From positions 72,250,600 through 72,314,599 of the forward strand of contig NC_083602.1 in the NCBI RefSeq assembly GCF_029168945.1: a stretch of 64,000 bases of DNA, in the 5' to 3' direction. A program made the translations under genes and the position numbers. The notes beneath the pieces were generated by a model. It was not told the origin of the DNA. It saw only the letters and a list, made by a program, of their open reading frames with translations, and made no database searches. This stretch comes from Cannabis sativa (taxonomy: Eukaryota > Streptophyta > Magnoliopsida > Rosales > Cannabaceae). This document shows positions 10,334 to 22,447 of the stretch, one piece after another (within the stretch, counting starts at the first letter, position 1; each line of letters opens with the position of its first letter).

Positions 10334-11679
10334 ATGGCTTCACATGGCCAGCAATTCCCGCCTCAGAAACAATCTACTCAGCCAGGAAAAGAGCATGCTA
10401 TGGACCCCAACCCTCAGTTCACAGCCCCAGAATACAAGCCTTCTAATAAGCTTCAAGTATGTCATTTAAGAAACTGATTATTAATTTGAAAGCCACGCAT
10501 TAATATTATAATTAACTGACTTGTCAAACATTGCAGGGGAAGATAGCACTTGTGAGCGGTGGTGACTCTGGGATCGGCCGAGCTGTGTCTCACTGCTTTG
10601 CTTTAGAGGGAGCAACCGTGGCATTCACATTTGTGAAGGGTCAAGAGGACAAAGATGCTCAGGACACACTTCGAGAGATTAAGAAAGTGAAGACCTCGGA
10701 TGCCAAGGAACCTATGGCAATCCCAGTTGATTTGGGTTATGATGAGAATTGTAAGAGAGTTGTGGACGAGGTGATCAATGCGTACGGACGTATTGACATA
10801 CTGATCAACAATGCTGCCGAGCAGTATGTAACAAGCTCTATCGAAGAGATTGATGAGGCAAGACTTGAGAGAGTTTTCAGGACTAATATCTTTTCCTACT
10901 TTTTCCTAACAAGGTTAGAGTACTTGCTAACAAGTCGTTTAGAAGGATGATATTTTAATAAATTGAGTGACCATGTAACTGTGAGCTAAATCTGTGCTAG
11001 TGTCATATTTTACTTTTCATAGAAATCGGGTCTTAAGAGAGTGCAATTTGTAATTGTGCTTAAATATAACAATTTTTTTTTTTTCTTCATATTCTACACT
11101 ACTACGTTTTTGATACTCTTTTTTTTCCCCTTGAAGATAAGATATTATGTTGAATTAGATTATAATAGCAGTTGATCTGTTCAGGCATGCTTTGAAGCAC
11201 ATGAAGGAAGGAAGCTGTGTAATCAACACAACATCGGTTAATGCATACAAGGGGAATGCCAAGTTGCTGGACTACACTGCAACTAAGGGAGCCATTGTTG
11301 CCTTTACCAGAGGACTTGCACTTCAGCTTGTGGAGAGAGGTATACGTGTCAATGGCGTTGCCCCTGGACCAATATGGACTCCATTGATTCCTTCCTCTTT
11401 TAGTGAAGACCACACTGCTAAGTTTGGCTCCGAAGTGCCCATGAAGCGGGCTGGCCAGCCTATTGAGGTTGCACCCTCTTATGTCTTCCTTGCCTGCAAC
11501 CACTGCTCCTCTTACATAACTGGACAAGTCATCCACCCTAATGGTGAGTCTCTAATGCTTGGTGCACTCTACTGTTCTGTTCTCATCATTGTGATTGAAT
11601 CAACTAGTCAAGCCCATCCGTTTTTCTGTTTTTTTTTTTTTTGGTGAATTTTGCAGGTGGGACTGTGGTGAATGGTTGA
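10334..11679 (+). CDS. Short-chain dehydrogenase/reductase, glucose-and-ribitol-dehydrogenase type
   Basis: Four exons: 10334-10456, 10537-10913, 11185-11543 and 11657-11679, all with GT..AG introns. They splice to 293 residues, the usual size of this plant family (Arabidopsis At1g54870/At3g05260 group, NADPH-dependent aldehyde reductases). The Rossmann glycine motif is GGDSGIG (residues 49-55), NNAA is at 132-135, and the catalytic triad is Ser184, Tyr197 and Lys201 (Y-T-A-T-K). The cofactor-binding PG motif VAPGPIWTP follows at 225-233. The N-terminal 41 residues, rich in Gln/Pro/Lys with EHAMDPNP, are family-typical, and no clear chloroplast transit peptide is seen. It probably reduces carbonyls or polyols using NADP(H); members accumulate in seeds, which fits the ABRE/RY motifs upstream. 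The frame is intact. The ATG was chosen as the first after the TATA box and because it gives the conserved N-terminus. The exact substrate is unknown. Confidence 0.93.
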
Positions 11680-12405
11680 AGTGAACTGCTGAAAACGGTT
11701 TTTTTTGGGACTTTTGTCTATGGCTTTTTGCTGGGTTTTATCTCCTGTGGATTCTTTTGTGCAACTATGTCTTTTGGTTTAGATTACCGCAGGGACGACA
11801 AATGTTAAGCTATGTAATGTACATAAATAGTGCTGAGCCATCTATGGTGGCTTGTACGAGCACCTATGGTTGTGTAATAATGATTATGTGAAAAAAAAAA
11901 TAAACGTAGCAGCTTCTGAACATGTTTTTCATTTTTTTTAACTCGGCGCAAAAGTGATATAATTTGCGCTACTGCATGAGTTAAAACCGTATAACATAAT
12001 CGCTTTTTAACTGGTCGGTACTGTCACTCTGAACTTGTGTTTTGACCAAGGAGGTGTCTTTCTCTCTGTATCAAACTATTAGAAGAATGGGGCCATTCCC
12101 AGCAAAAAAACTAGAATGAAATAAAATCACATCTTTTTCTTATTATAGAGATGTTCTTTCTAGCTCGTGTGGAAAAAAAAACAAACAAACTGACAACTGA
12201 ACAGATTTCAAGATAAATGAGGTAAGGGTCTGCAGTGTTGCTCTGCATTCTGGGCCTGGTTAGTGGTCGACCCTCCACACGGTTCAGAGATTTTCCCATT
12301 TAAAAAACAGATAAGGAATTGCAGGTGCTATTAGAATTTTCTAAAGAGAATCTAGAAGAAAAGAAGCTGGTATTATTGTTTGCTCAAAGTCTCAATACAT
12401 CAATG
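11680..12405. other. 3' flank of the dehydrogenase gene and spacer
   Basis: Holds the likely 3' untranslated region, with AATAAA-like signals near 11870-11905. About 500 bp without a recognisable gene or repeat follow, up to the target-site duplication of the next transposon. Confidence 0.5.
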
Positions 12406-12907
12406 TGTTAGACAATTGTTTTGTATAGATTAAAACATTAATGATTATGAATAAAGTGCGAAATTAATAAATCATATATACACTATAATTTAAGGATCGA
12501 AATACTTCCAGCTATTGAATCTTTGAGCTTTAGTTTCACATAAGCATGATCTGCAAAAGAAATCGATTGATGTGGGTAATCGGGCTTCCTCGCTCTCTCA
12601 ACTCTCTTTAAATAAAATTTTGCTGCTATGAACAGAATGAGTGAGGAGCTCGGGGACTGAGACCCTATATTTATAGGTGATATACTCCATCAGTATTTGC
12701 GCCACATTAATTGTCAGAATATTTTGACAATTAATTTAAGAAATCAAATCAGACAATGAATATAAAAATCTGACAATAATATAAAATATTACATAATTAA
12801 TTTTGTCCAGATTCAATGAATATAAAATATTCATTTATCAGAAAAATCAATTATTTATTTATTTCCTTAAATAGAAATATATTTCCTTAAATAATAATAT
12901 TCCTATA
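12406..12907 (-). repeat. 3' LTR of the 12.4-21.3 kb element
   Basis: 502 bp, from TGTTAGACA to TTCCTATA in plus orientation. It differs from the right LTR at scattered positions, roughly 93-95% identical by eye, so the insertion is not recent. Confidence 0.85.
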
Positions 12908-12922
12908 TTCTCCCACTTGGTC
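12908..12922 (-). other. Polypurine tract of the 12.4-21.3 kb element
   Basis: Minus-strand CAAGTGGGAGAA directly precedes the 3' LTR. This placement fixes both the strand and the LTR boundary. Confidence 0.7.
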
Positions 12923-13232
12923 AGCATTTAAACTAAAACATTCAAACTTAAACGTTCCTCATTATATAATAAACATACGAATCATAGCGACATGTCCTCA
13001 TTATAAGTCGAGTATTATCTTCCATGTATTACGATATATTTATTATATAACAATGTACTTAATGTGGCAATGTACTTAAGTGAATAAACCCTAAACCTTA
13101 TGTTTATTCAGGTCCTCTTACAATAATTTTCTCAGATGAAATTAAGGTGCACATAAATATGAGAAAATATCGAAATTAGAGTTTCATTGAATAATTTTTG
13201 GTTGTACAAATAAAAAACTGCATATGGGTTAA

Positions 13233-13390
13233 CTGAATCCCATATTTACTTTATGATCCTTGAATTTGTGTTGCGGCATGGCTTTAGTCAAGGATGTGCG
13301 ATCACCCAATTCAATTTGCGTGATTAATGACCGCTTATCACGCCTTTTTATGACTAAATACTTAGTGTCGATATGCTAGCTTCGACTAGT
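13233..13390 (-). pseudogene. Copia RNase H C-terminal fossil
   Basis: One minus frame with a single stop reads HIDTKYLVIKRRDK, then LTKAMPQHKFKDH and NMGFS. This matches the end of Copia polymerase, where HIDIKYLFVKE, DPLTKGLPPKVFHEH and HMG are typical. It shows that the element descends from a coding Copia whose pol has been almost entirely lost. Nothing recognisable remains of the polymerase up to the CACTA insertion. Confidence 0.65.
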
Positions 13391-14961
13391 ATTATTGTAA
13401 CTGAATTTATCGCAAAATTTTCTTAATGGCCTAATGAAACTGTGATTCTGAACTTTAGGCCTACTATGAAACTCTATAATACATCATATGAGATGTATCC
13501 TCAAAACAATAAATGAATGTGACTTCTATAGTGGAAATAACAATCAAGATTCTCCACAATATAACTTACTGGTAATCTTAAGGTTGTAATAAAATATTGA
13601 TTTACGTGAATCAATACAACCAGCGAAGTACATTAGAATCTAATTGGTTAACTATATTTCCAGATGGTCAATTCATCTTAACAAAATATGTATGAATATA
13701 ATTTTTAGTATCTTAAAGACACCTCATCACTTTGTATGAAGAATAAAGTGGTCTTAACTTTAGTTATTCTGATACTACTTAATGATCCTGAAACAAATGT
13801 AATGCAAAGTCTTCAGACTCTTAGGCATACACTAGGCTTCTAAAATAGAAGCGAATGAATGTTCTTAATTTATTTTCACTCCAGATCATTTTTCTGATGC
13901 TGGTTCGAGTTGAATTTATCACACTTAAAGATAAAAGTTATATCAGATGAATAATACATAATTTTATTTAATCAGAGATGTTGTGGCTACTCTCTAATTA
14001 ATTAAAATTATATATATTATTTATATTCCTTATCTCAAAATAATAATTTGAGATATGAATTATTTTAACTTATATAGAAAACTTTTATCATCATTTGCAA
14101 GTAACATATTGTCTACGTATAAAACAAATATTACTCTCACTAACCTTCTCGTATATAATTATTTCCATAACTCTCTTTTCAAACCTAAAGGAAAAGATGA
14201 TATAATACCAATTTGTGAGATGTTTGTTTTAATCTATAGGTAGACACTTCAAGCTTGCATATGTTCACCACTTATTAGAGAAAAATCTTTATGGCAGTCT
14301 GTATACCTTCTCCTCTAGTTTACTGTTTGGAATTGATTAATGAATTAAAACAAGCAACAAATGCCAAGGTCTATAATAGAATCTTTTATAAAAACAAGTG
14401 AGAATGTAAATCTCCTTTATTATTGATTCTTATTTCAAAATGAACTTCTTAGCAATGAATATTCTTTTATATCTACTAAAGATAAACTTTATTGCTCTTT
14501 AAGATATTCATTTCTTCATACATGGCATATTGTACTACAACTTCAATTCTTTATCATTTTATAATTTAATTTGTGTCTCAAATTAATATTGTAGTTGAAC
14601 TCTTATTGTACAAAATGTAATCACTATAAAATATTGATCTTATTATTCTAATAAGTCATCTTAAGGATGGACCAACAAACTCTTAAAAGAGCAAATTGTT
14701 CAATATGCATGTTATTTTAGAAATTATAAGCAATTACTAAATAACATAACTTATTAGAATTTTATCAATGACTTGTAGATTATTAAGTTATGAATTCTCA
14801 ATAACCATTAATCTTAAGGGTTGTTGTGAATCATAATTAATCTAACACTTGAGGTGGAAGTTTGAGAAAATATGAATGATCTTTCTCATAAACTAGGTTC
14901 CTAAATTGATCACTCCCACTGATCAAGTCAATTCTTAATTCCACAGTTCTAGTGATGTGAG

Positions 14962-16668
14962 CACTACTAGAAAAAATACATTTTGCAACACTTATTTAGC
15001 AACATTTAAAAAAAAAAAAAGTGATGCAAATATGTTAGGTTTTTAAATTAGGAACACTTAATAATTAAGTGTTGCAATAGATTTATCCTCCTTTAAATTA
15101 TTTATTCAAATAATAAATAAAACATCTTACAACAACACTTTTAATAAAAGTGTTATTGTCTCTTTAGTTCAATATTTTTAAAGGCAACATTTTCTTAAAA
15201 AAAAAACGTAGTTATTAGTTAATTTTCTTTTATTATAAATTAATAAATTAAATAAGATTATAAAATTAATTAACCGTAAAATACATTTTCTTAAAAATTA
15301 AAAGACTTATTTTATTTTTTCTTTTCCCACTACTTATTTTTCCTTCTCCCACTACTTTTTTCTTTTTCCCACTAATAACTATATGTTAGTTCTCCCAATT
15401 ATAATAATTATCAGTTTTTACTTTCTTCTCTCTACTCTACATGCACAAAAAGAAAAACTCCATGAAAGCTTCATTCCTCTCAAGGTAATTCCCACTAATT
15501 AATACATATACATATTACAAAATTTAGAATATTTATATTCATTCTAAATTAAGTCATAATTTCAATAAATTTTTTTTATATTTTGTGTTCGATTATTTTT
15601 TTCTTAACATTCTTTCATGAATCTAGCTAAAAAATACTTTGGTATATTTTGGAGTATATATTAATATTTTGTACTATTCTTTCAAGCCAATGTTGTGTTT
15701 AGCATCAATTTTTTTTTTTTTTTTTTGAAATCCATGCAAAAACTTTAAAACTTTCAAACTTTTGAACAATTCTTAGTAATATTTTTATTTTAAACTTATA
15801 CTTTTGAAGATTATTTTCAGGAAATAAATTTGATCAATTTTGATCAATGTAATTATTGTACGACATTTTTTTTCTTTCATGATGAGGTTGAATTTATTTG
15901 AAATTTGACATTTGGAATTCGATAAATGAACTACTTGCACTTCAAAAACAACTATCTTCTAAATTTTATTTATCATTCTTTTATTATTTCTTGCAGTATA
16001 CATTCAACATAGACTTCATGGATCAAATTCTCATGGTTTGAACTTTGAAGTGAGTGGAGAACACAGTTGACTAATTATCGCAATCTTCGAATCCCACTGT
16101 TACAAATATTTGACCATATACAAATAATGTATTTGTGAACATGTGATTATAGTTAGCAATATTGTTGTATAATTTTTTTGAAAGAATATTGTTGTTATAA
16201 TTCCAGTACGTTAATTTATTAAAAATTTTATTTCATTACTTTGTAAAGCAGATTGTGCAATATCATTATAATGTAACTACATATCATTATAATATTACAT
16301 AAATATGATTTTGGTTAATTAGTTTTTTTTTTGTTATTGCATTAATTATAAGTATAATTAAAAATAAAAAGAGAAAATATTTATAAAAAAATAATTAGAA
16401 TAATAGTATGACATATAGCAACGTTTGTATAAAAAGTGTTGTTGTATTTGTATTTAGAATTTCTTAAATAGCATCACTTTTAATTAAGGTGTTGCTATAT
16501 CTTATTTATAATATTTTAAAATACTATGATAAGGCAACACTTATAAAAGTGTTGTTTAAACTCATATCTTTTAGCAACAATCTAGGAGGCAACACTTGTA
16601 AAAGTGTTGCCTTTTATTTTTTCTTACTCAAAAAAAAAGTGTTACCATAAAATATTTTTGTAGTAGTG
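14962..16668. mobile_element. Non-autonomous CACTA (En/Spm-type) transposon
   Basis: Begins CACTACTAGAAAAAAT and ends with the inverse of CACTACTACAAAAAT. It is flanked by the 3-bp target duplication GAG (14959-14961 and 16669-16671), the length typical of CACTA elements. The 1707-bp unit has many subterminal copies of the word AAGTGTTGC in both orientations, as expected of transposase-binding repeats. No transposase frame is present, so it would be mobilised in trans. Confidence 0.93.
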
Positions 16669-18063
16669 GAGATGGATAATAAAATATGTAACCCTTAAAC
16701 CTTATAGCTTTCAAATGAAATATGCTCATTTATGGTTTTGGGCCCAGATCTTTTTTTTGACAATTGTACTCTAACTATATATGGGTATTTATAAAATGTG
16801 TACATGTCATCAAGTCGATTTTCAACCTTATCACAACTCAAAATATGTTTGAGAAACAACTTTGGTTAGAACACGATTCGATATGTACACTCCCATTAAA
16901 GAGTATCAATAGACAAAGATTTAGGAAATATTGGAGTTTGCTATGTAGGCTCCACCCCATGTCCAAAAAATGTTTAGTTTCTTAAATCTGTCACACACTA
17001 TAATTTGGGTGTACCAAGCATATGTATCGGGCAATGAACCCATGCTTTTAAAGAAACTTTGCAAATAGACTAGGAGTTTATCCATACTCACGAATTTTAA
17101 TGTAGTATTCTCCATTTTATATTTGATCTCACTATCTTAATATGCAAAATGCACTATTTCTCTACTTAAGATTTAAATGTCTTTGAAACATATAAATCTA
17201 TACTTTTGTAGAAAAATAATTTATGTGAGTAATCGTTAAAAATGAGATGCAAAATTTGAGTCCATGTCTTCAAAATTAATTGACCTGTATGATTTCTAAT
17301 ATGATACAATTCTAATGTGCACCGATTTGACTTGTTGGAATACATATTCTTAATGAAATTCACACAAGTTCTAAATAAAGTTAGTAAAATCAAGTGTAAT
17401 GAATATCCCCACCATTTACTAACATTTATTCTATTTATGGAGATATGTTCCATAATCTTTGGTGCTATAATGTAGAAGAATTCTTATTGATAACACATTT
17501 CTTATTGTCAGATTGAACTTGCATATCTTTATGAGTGACATCATTTTATAGTAAAGACCTTTAAATGTGTCTAAATCAAGTTTCAAAAGAAGCTTGGAAC
17601 ATAAAGGTCTTTGTTAATTTTAAAACAAAGTCACTACTATATTGCTTGTTCCTTAAACTTCTAAATGTGAGAAGTTATCTTGTCTGTGGATAAGATTTGC
17701 TTACAATTACTGACTTTCTTAGGTTTATTTGTAAACCTTGCAAGAAATTGTGAATGTGGAATAACAATCTAAAATAATCCACTATGTGTTAATAATCACA
17801 TTAACTATATTAGAATGAATTCATACACAATAAATTAAAATTTATTAGTGATGATAAAGTGTGATTTGTTTTTTCTTAATTATACAGTGAAAACTGTACA
17901 TTTTAGATGAAGTTATCAGAATAAATTTTGGAAATTTCTACTAGTATGGAAGATATTTATGAATAGTGATGTAATAAAATTACGTATATAGTTTTGAGGT
18001 TTAAATGAATCATGTTTTTACCGATGAATAAACATGCTCAAATATGAAATCTTACTAAACAAA
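16669..18063. other. Internal AT-rich stretch of the Copia derivative
   Basis: No gene, domain or clear repeat recognised. The longer open frames here are AT-rich chance frames. Confidence 0.5.
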
Positions 18064-18842
18064 AATTGCCTGTGGGCTAAATTTTTAATTTAATAAGATT
18101 AAATTTAGATGTAGATTATGATAGATTTACACAATTTATGAAAAAACTTAAAGTTTAATATTTCTATCTCAATGAAAGGTATGAAACACTTATAAATGTT
18201 TCAAAATTTTATACTTTATGATAAAATTATTAAATTAAATCTACATAATTCCATGTGGGATAAATTAAGAGAATTTAATTTAATATATTAATTATGTAAA
18301 TATAATAAAATCCCTGTAGGGTAAGATTATTATGTTCACATAATTTATGTCTATTATGTGATCTTGATCCACTTAATATATATAATTTTATATAATTAAG
18401 GATGATGTGGCTACTCCCTAATTATTTAAATTTGTGTGGTTCACTAGACACCAAAGTATAAACAGAAGATTAAAATTTTACTCAATCTAAAATTGCCTGT
18501 GGGCTAAATTTTAAATTTAATAAAATTAGATGAACCTTATGATAGATTTAATTAAACAATTAGTTTAGGAAAATGAAGGTTTATTATCTATCTTTAATTA
18601 AATTTGTGATAACACTATTAAATTAAATCCCCATAACTCCCTGTGGGGTAAATTATGAGAATTTAATTTAACATATTATCCTAATTAATTATACAAATAT
18701 AATAAAATCCCTGTGGGGTAAAATTATTATACCTATATAATTAATTACAAGTTATGTCCATTAAGGTGAATTTTAATTAATATATAATTTTATACAAATA
18801 AGGATGTTGTGGCTACTCCTTAATTATATAAAATTATATTTT
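18064..18842. repeat. Diverged two-copy tandem repeat
   Basis: Unit 1 (18064-18490) and unit 2 (18491-18842) share AATTGCCTGTGGGCTAAA, CCCTGTGGGGTAAA-like words and GATGTTGTGGCTACTC-like words in the same order. A further copy of the last word sits near 13976, beyond the CACTA element. The repeat is non-coding. Confidence 0.65.
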
Positions 18843-19757
18843 CACTTTGACATTAGGTATTGGGCTCTACCTAAAAGTAATTTCGTTATTAACATAATAG
18901 ACAATCACTGAGATTAGTGCTCCTAGTGTGGTCGTCCGAAGATCATTAAAAACCGTTCTAGATATGAGCATTTGTCCCAAGTTCATGTTTTCTTATGTCA
19001 AACCACAAAATTACTTACATTTTATTCATATTTTATTCATTTTAGGAAGTTTTATGAATATTTTATGAATAATTTTATGAAGTTTTATAAAACTTAATGT
19101 GCTATATAAAATATTCAACATATCTTAATGTTTGAATATTTCTAAATATATCTAGCACTATAAAAGTAATTTATGTATAGCATTTAAATCATACAAATCA
19201 AAATTAATTGTATTAAAAATAAGTTTGCCAAATAAATACAAATTAATACAATTATTGTATAATAATAAATTAAATGCTTAATTCTATAATATATAATTAA
19301 TTATGCATTTATGACCATATAATATCTTAAATATTTATACTAATAATTAATTTGTATAAATAAGGTAAATATACAAATTAGTACAATTAATTATATGGAA
19401 TGAATTAAATGCAAAATTAAAAACTATACTTAATGGCAGATTTTTCAAATTTTATTAATTTAAACAATAAATTACATAAATTTGGTAATAAATAATTAGA
19501 TGCACAATTATACAAATTGCACAATTATTACATGCCTAAATAAATCATGTAATTAATTACCAAATTAAAACAAATTTTTATTTTCAATTTATACTAGATA
19601 TATGTATTAAACAAAAATAGAAAATTGACTAAATGCAATTTATGGACTAAATTAACACAAAATAGGAAAATAATTAATATTCCAAATAAATAAAAAATTT
19701 ATAAAAAATTCAGAATTTTTTCCTCTCTTTTTTTTTTTTTGAAAAATGCATTGCCTA

Positions 19758-19972
19758 TAAACGACATGTTGTTTTTTGCAAAACGCAAAACGACACGTCG
19801 TTTTATCAATTCCGAAGGGGCTGAATATGTATGCAAAAATGACATGTCGTTTTTCCAGAAGGGGAAAAACGACACGTCGTTTCTCTTCTAAAGGGCTGCC
19901 TCACAAGACTAAAAACGACATGTCGTTTGCAACAAACGACAGATGCAATATATGAAAAACGACACGTCTTTT
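19758..19972. repeat. Cluster of six AAACGACAYGTCGTTT palindromes
   Basis: Near-identical copies at about 19758-19774, 19787-19804, 19835-19854, 19864-19883, 19911-19927 and 19954-19972. The form AAACGACATGTCGTTT is a perfect 16-bp palindrome. The cluster lies in the leader of the Copia derivative, about 0.8-1.0 kb downstream of its primer binding site. Spacing is irregular (about 29-48 bp), so this is not a simple tandem array. Confidence 0.85.
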
Positions 19973-20221
19973 GGGATTGTCTTCTTCAGCCAACCGGGTC
20001 ATTTTGACCCGTTTTTCTGCACATGGGTCCGACGGAAAGAAGACAATTCTGACGACCAAAAGGGTCCAAATAAATTCCAAATGAATCTAAATGCAAAAAT
20101 TAAGACATTCATATAGATTTTATGCATCGAAAATACATAAAACAAAGACTTTAAAAATCACCAAAATTTTCTGAAAAATAATTTTGAGATTTCTTTATTT
20201 TTTCAAAATGGATTTTCATGC

Positions 20222-20712
20222 TTAGAACAATCTACATTAATATATGAATGTATTAATACATATACAATGCATATATAAACATATATACACATATATACTG
20301 AAAAATATATATTATACCGTATATAATATATATATATAATTGAAATGTATATGTATATATATATATGTATTTAGCATTTGTGTAAACTATAATATAAAAT
20401 GATGAATATGAATCTAAACAAATGTATGAAAATGTATATATATAAAAAATATATATAAAATTATATATAACCGAAAACCCAATCGTATGCGTATATATAT
20501 AAACGCATGAATAAATGTACATATGTATATAATACATATATATATATATGAACGTGAATGAACTGAATGTATATAAGTATATACGTATGAAAATGTATAT
20601 ATATAATATGAATATATATATAATATGAATGTATATACGAACCCGAAAACGAATATATAATATATATATATACGAACACCGTATATACGTATATATATAT
20701 ATATATGAAACT
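20222..20712. repeat. TA-rich microsatellite-like tract
   Basis: Made of interspersed TATATA, TGTATATA and ATGAATG words. It generates spurious long open frames rich in Tyr and Ile on the minus strand. It lies between the palindrome cluster and the primer binding site. Confidence 0.8.
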
Positions 20713-20743
20713 CAAACTAAATCAAGGCAAAGATATATAATCC

Positions 20744-20755
20744 GCTCTGATACCA
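20744..20755 (-). other. Primer binding site (initiator Met tRNA)
   Basis: Minus-strand TGGTATCAGAGC, two bases from the LTR end. This is the standard plant Copia primer site. Confidence 0.85.
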
Positions 20756-20757
20756 AC

Positions 20758-21257
20758 TGTTAGACATTTATTTGTATAGACTAAAACATACATGATTATG
20801 AATAAAGTGCGGAATTAATAAATTATATATGCACTATAATTTAAGGATCGAAATACCTCCAGCCATTGAATCTTTGAGCTTTAGTCCCACGTAAGCATGA
20901 TCTGCAAAAGAAACCGATTGATGTGGGTAATCGGGCTTCCTTGCTCTCTCAACTCTCTTTAGATGGAATTTTGCTGTTATGAACAGAATGAGTAAGGAGC
21001 TCGGGGACCGAGACCCTATATTTATAGGTGAGATACTCCATCAGTTTCTGCGCCACATTAATTGTCAGAATATTTTGACAATTAATTCAGGAAATCAAAT
21101 CAGGCAATGAATATAAAAATCTGACCATAATATAGAATATTACATAATTGATTTTGTCCAGATTCCATGAATATAAAATATTCATTTATCAGAAAATCAA
21201 TTATTTATTTATTTCCTTAAATACAAATATATTTCCTTAAATAATAATATTCTTATA
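20758..21257 (-). repeat. 5' LTR of the 12.4-21.3 kb element
   Basis: 500 bp, paired with 12406-12907. Its right edge, TTCTTATA, is fixed by the adjoining CAATG target duplication. Confidence 0.85.
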
Positions 21258-21262
21258 CAATG

Positions 21263-21720
21263 TTCCAAGTTCCAACTAAACCTTGGCTCATTAATCCCAA
21301 GATCTTCCTGATCCACAATGTGTCGTACTTCTTTACACGTTACACCTTTACACAAGCAGAAGCTGACTATCTGGATAGCCAGATAGGAATGAAACTGGGA
21401 TCTGAAACTTGTGGATGACTGGAGAAGATTGTCCAAAGGAGGCAACACGGTCTATTTCATTAGTCTGAGCACGCAACACAGCTTGTCCCATTCAAAGTTG
21501 GTTATACCATAGATTACTATCACTACTATTATACTATTACTACTATATATTATTAGAACTCTCTATTTTATATTTTTTACTAGACAAAGAGCATGTTATG
21601 GACCCAACCCCTCAGAGTGAAGATTTAGAGAAATAATATTGATAGGAACACTCAGCTCAAAGGACTGCAGACCATTTCATTAAATAAAGAGGGAAATATA
21701 AAGAGGGTGCAGTGAACCTG
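21263..21720. other. Spacer with a short dehydrogenase-like fragment
   Basis: Before the Copia derivative inserted, this sequence directly continued 11680-12405. It contains no intact gene. The minus open frame 21209-21448 extends into the LTR and has no recognised domain. The piece at about 21589-21650 resembles the first exon of the dehydrogenase at 10334. Confidence 0.5.
21589..21650 (+). pseudogene. Fragment like exon 1 of the dehydrogenase gene
   Basis: AAAGAGCATGTTATGGACCC with the following CCTCAG nearly matches AAAGAGCATGCTATGGACCC at 10388-10407 and what follows it. Translated, KEHVMDPTPQ corresponds to KEHAMDPNPQ. The match fades after about 30 bp and stops soon follow. It is probably a relic of a second gene copy, though the match is short. 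Confidence 0.4.
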
Positions 21721-22431
21721 TGTTGGAAAACTTATTGCAATTAACTACAATATTTAATGTCAAAAATGGGATACTTATCAAACACCAAACACTACAATAA
21801 ACAATTATCAAATATCAACCAAAGCACCACAAACAATATAAAATACACAAATTAAGCATAAAAGTGAGACACTAAGATTTTTACGTGGAAACCCAATGCG
21901 AGAAAAATTACGGGACCGTAGTCCGTTCAAATCATCCACTATCACCAAAGATTAATACTGGTATTACAAAGTTCTTCTCTAATAAAACTAGAGGCTCACA
22001 ACAACATCAAGATTGTTTAATCTTGGATCACCAATACAATCATCATCATCTCAAAAGATGAATACACAAATAAAAAAGTTTGGGTCTCACCAAGTGGGTA
22101 TTGTAGAAGAGCACCTTAGAGAGGACAATTACCAAATCGAAACTGGTAGATTTGAAGAGCACCTTGCAAGGATTCACCACTCAAAATTTGAGCTAAAATG
22201 GATGAGAATCAACCACTTGATCTTCAATGCAGAATACCGAAATCCTTTTCTCTCTAGTTTTCTTTCTCTTCTTTCCCTCTATTTTTATTTCTTTTTTTTT
22301 CTTGGCTGCTTGCTGCTCACGATACACCACTAGCCTTTTTTTTTTTTTTTTTTCTTTTTGGTTGTTTCTTTTAGGTTTCGGCCTTAAGCCCTTAATGGTC
22401 CAAGTCCAACAACAAAGGGGCGGACCCAACG
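21721..22431 (-). repeat. LTR of Copia A (left copy)
   Basis: About 711 bp starting TGTTGGAAAAC. It is followed on the right by a minus-strand polypurine tract (complement of CTCCCCCTCCGCCTC). Similar at roughly 85-90% by eye to the LTR at 56307-57024. Confidence 0.75.
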
Positions 22432-22447
22432 AATCTCCCCCTCCGCC

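Larger units (their letters stand above)
12406..21257 (-). mobile_element. 8.85-kb non-autonomous Copia derivative with TA..CA LTR ends
   Basis: Two LTRs of about 500 bp (12406-12907 and 20758-21257) flank the element. A perfect 5-bp target duplication CAATG is at 12401-12405 and 21258-21262. Read on the minus strand, the 5' LTR is on the right, followed by the initiator-Met primer binding site TGGTATCAGAGC. A polypurine tract AAGTGGGAGAA precedes the left LTR. The internal region is AT-rich and non-coding, apart from a Copia RNase H fossil near the 3' LTR. It also holds a complete CACTA element, a diverged tandem repeat, a palindrome cluster and a TA-rich microsatellite. The LTRs end in TA..CA, not TG..CA, when set by the target duplication. 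It would depend on proteins from another Copia. Confidence 0.88.

Noticed and set aside
20253..20715. Minus-strand Tyr/Ile-rich open frames
   Set aside because: They are read through a TA microsatellite; composition alone explains them.
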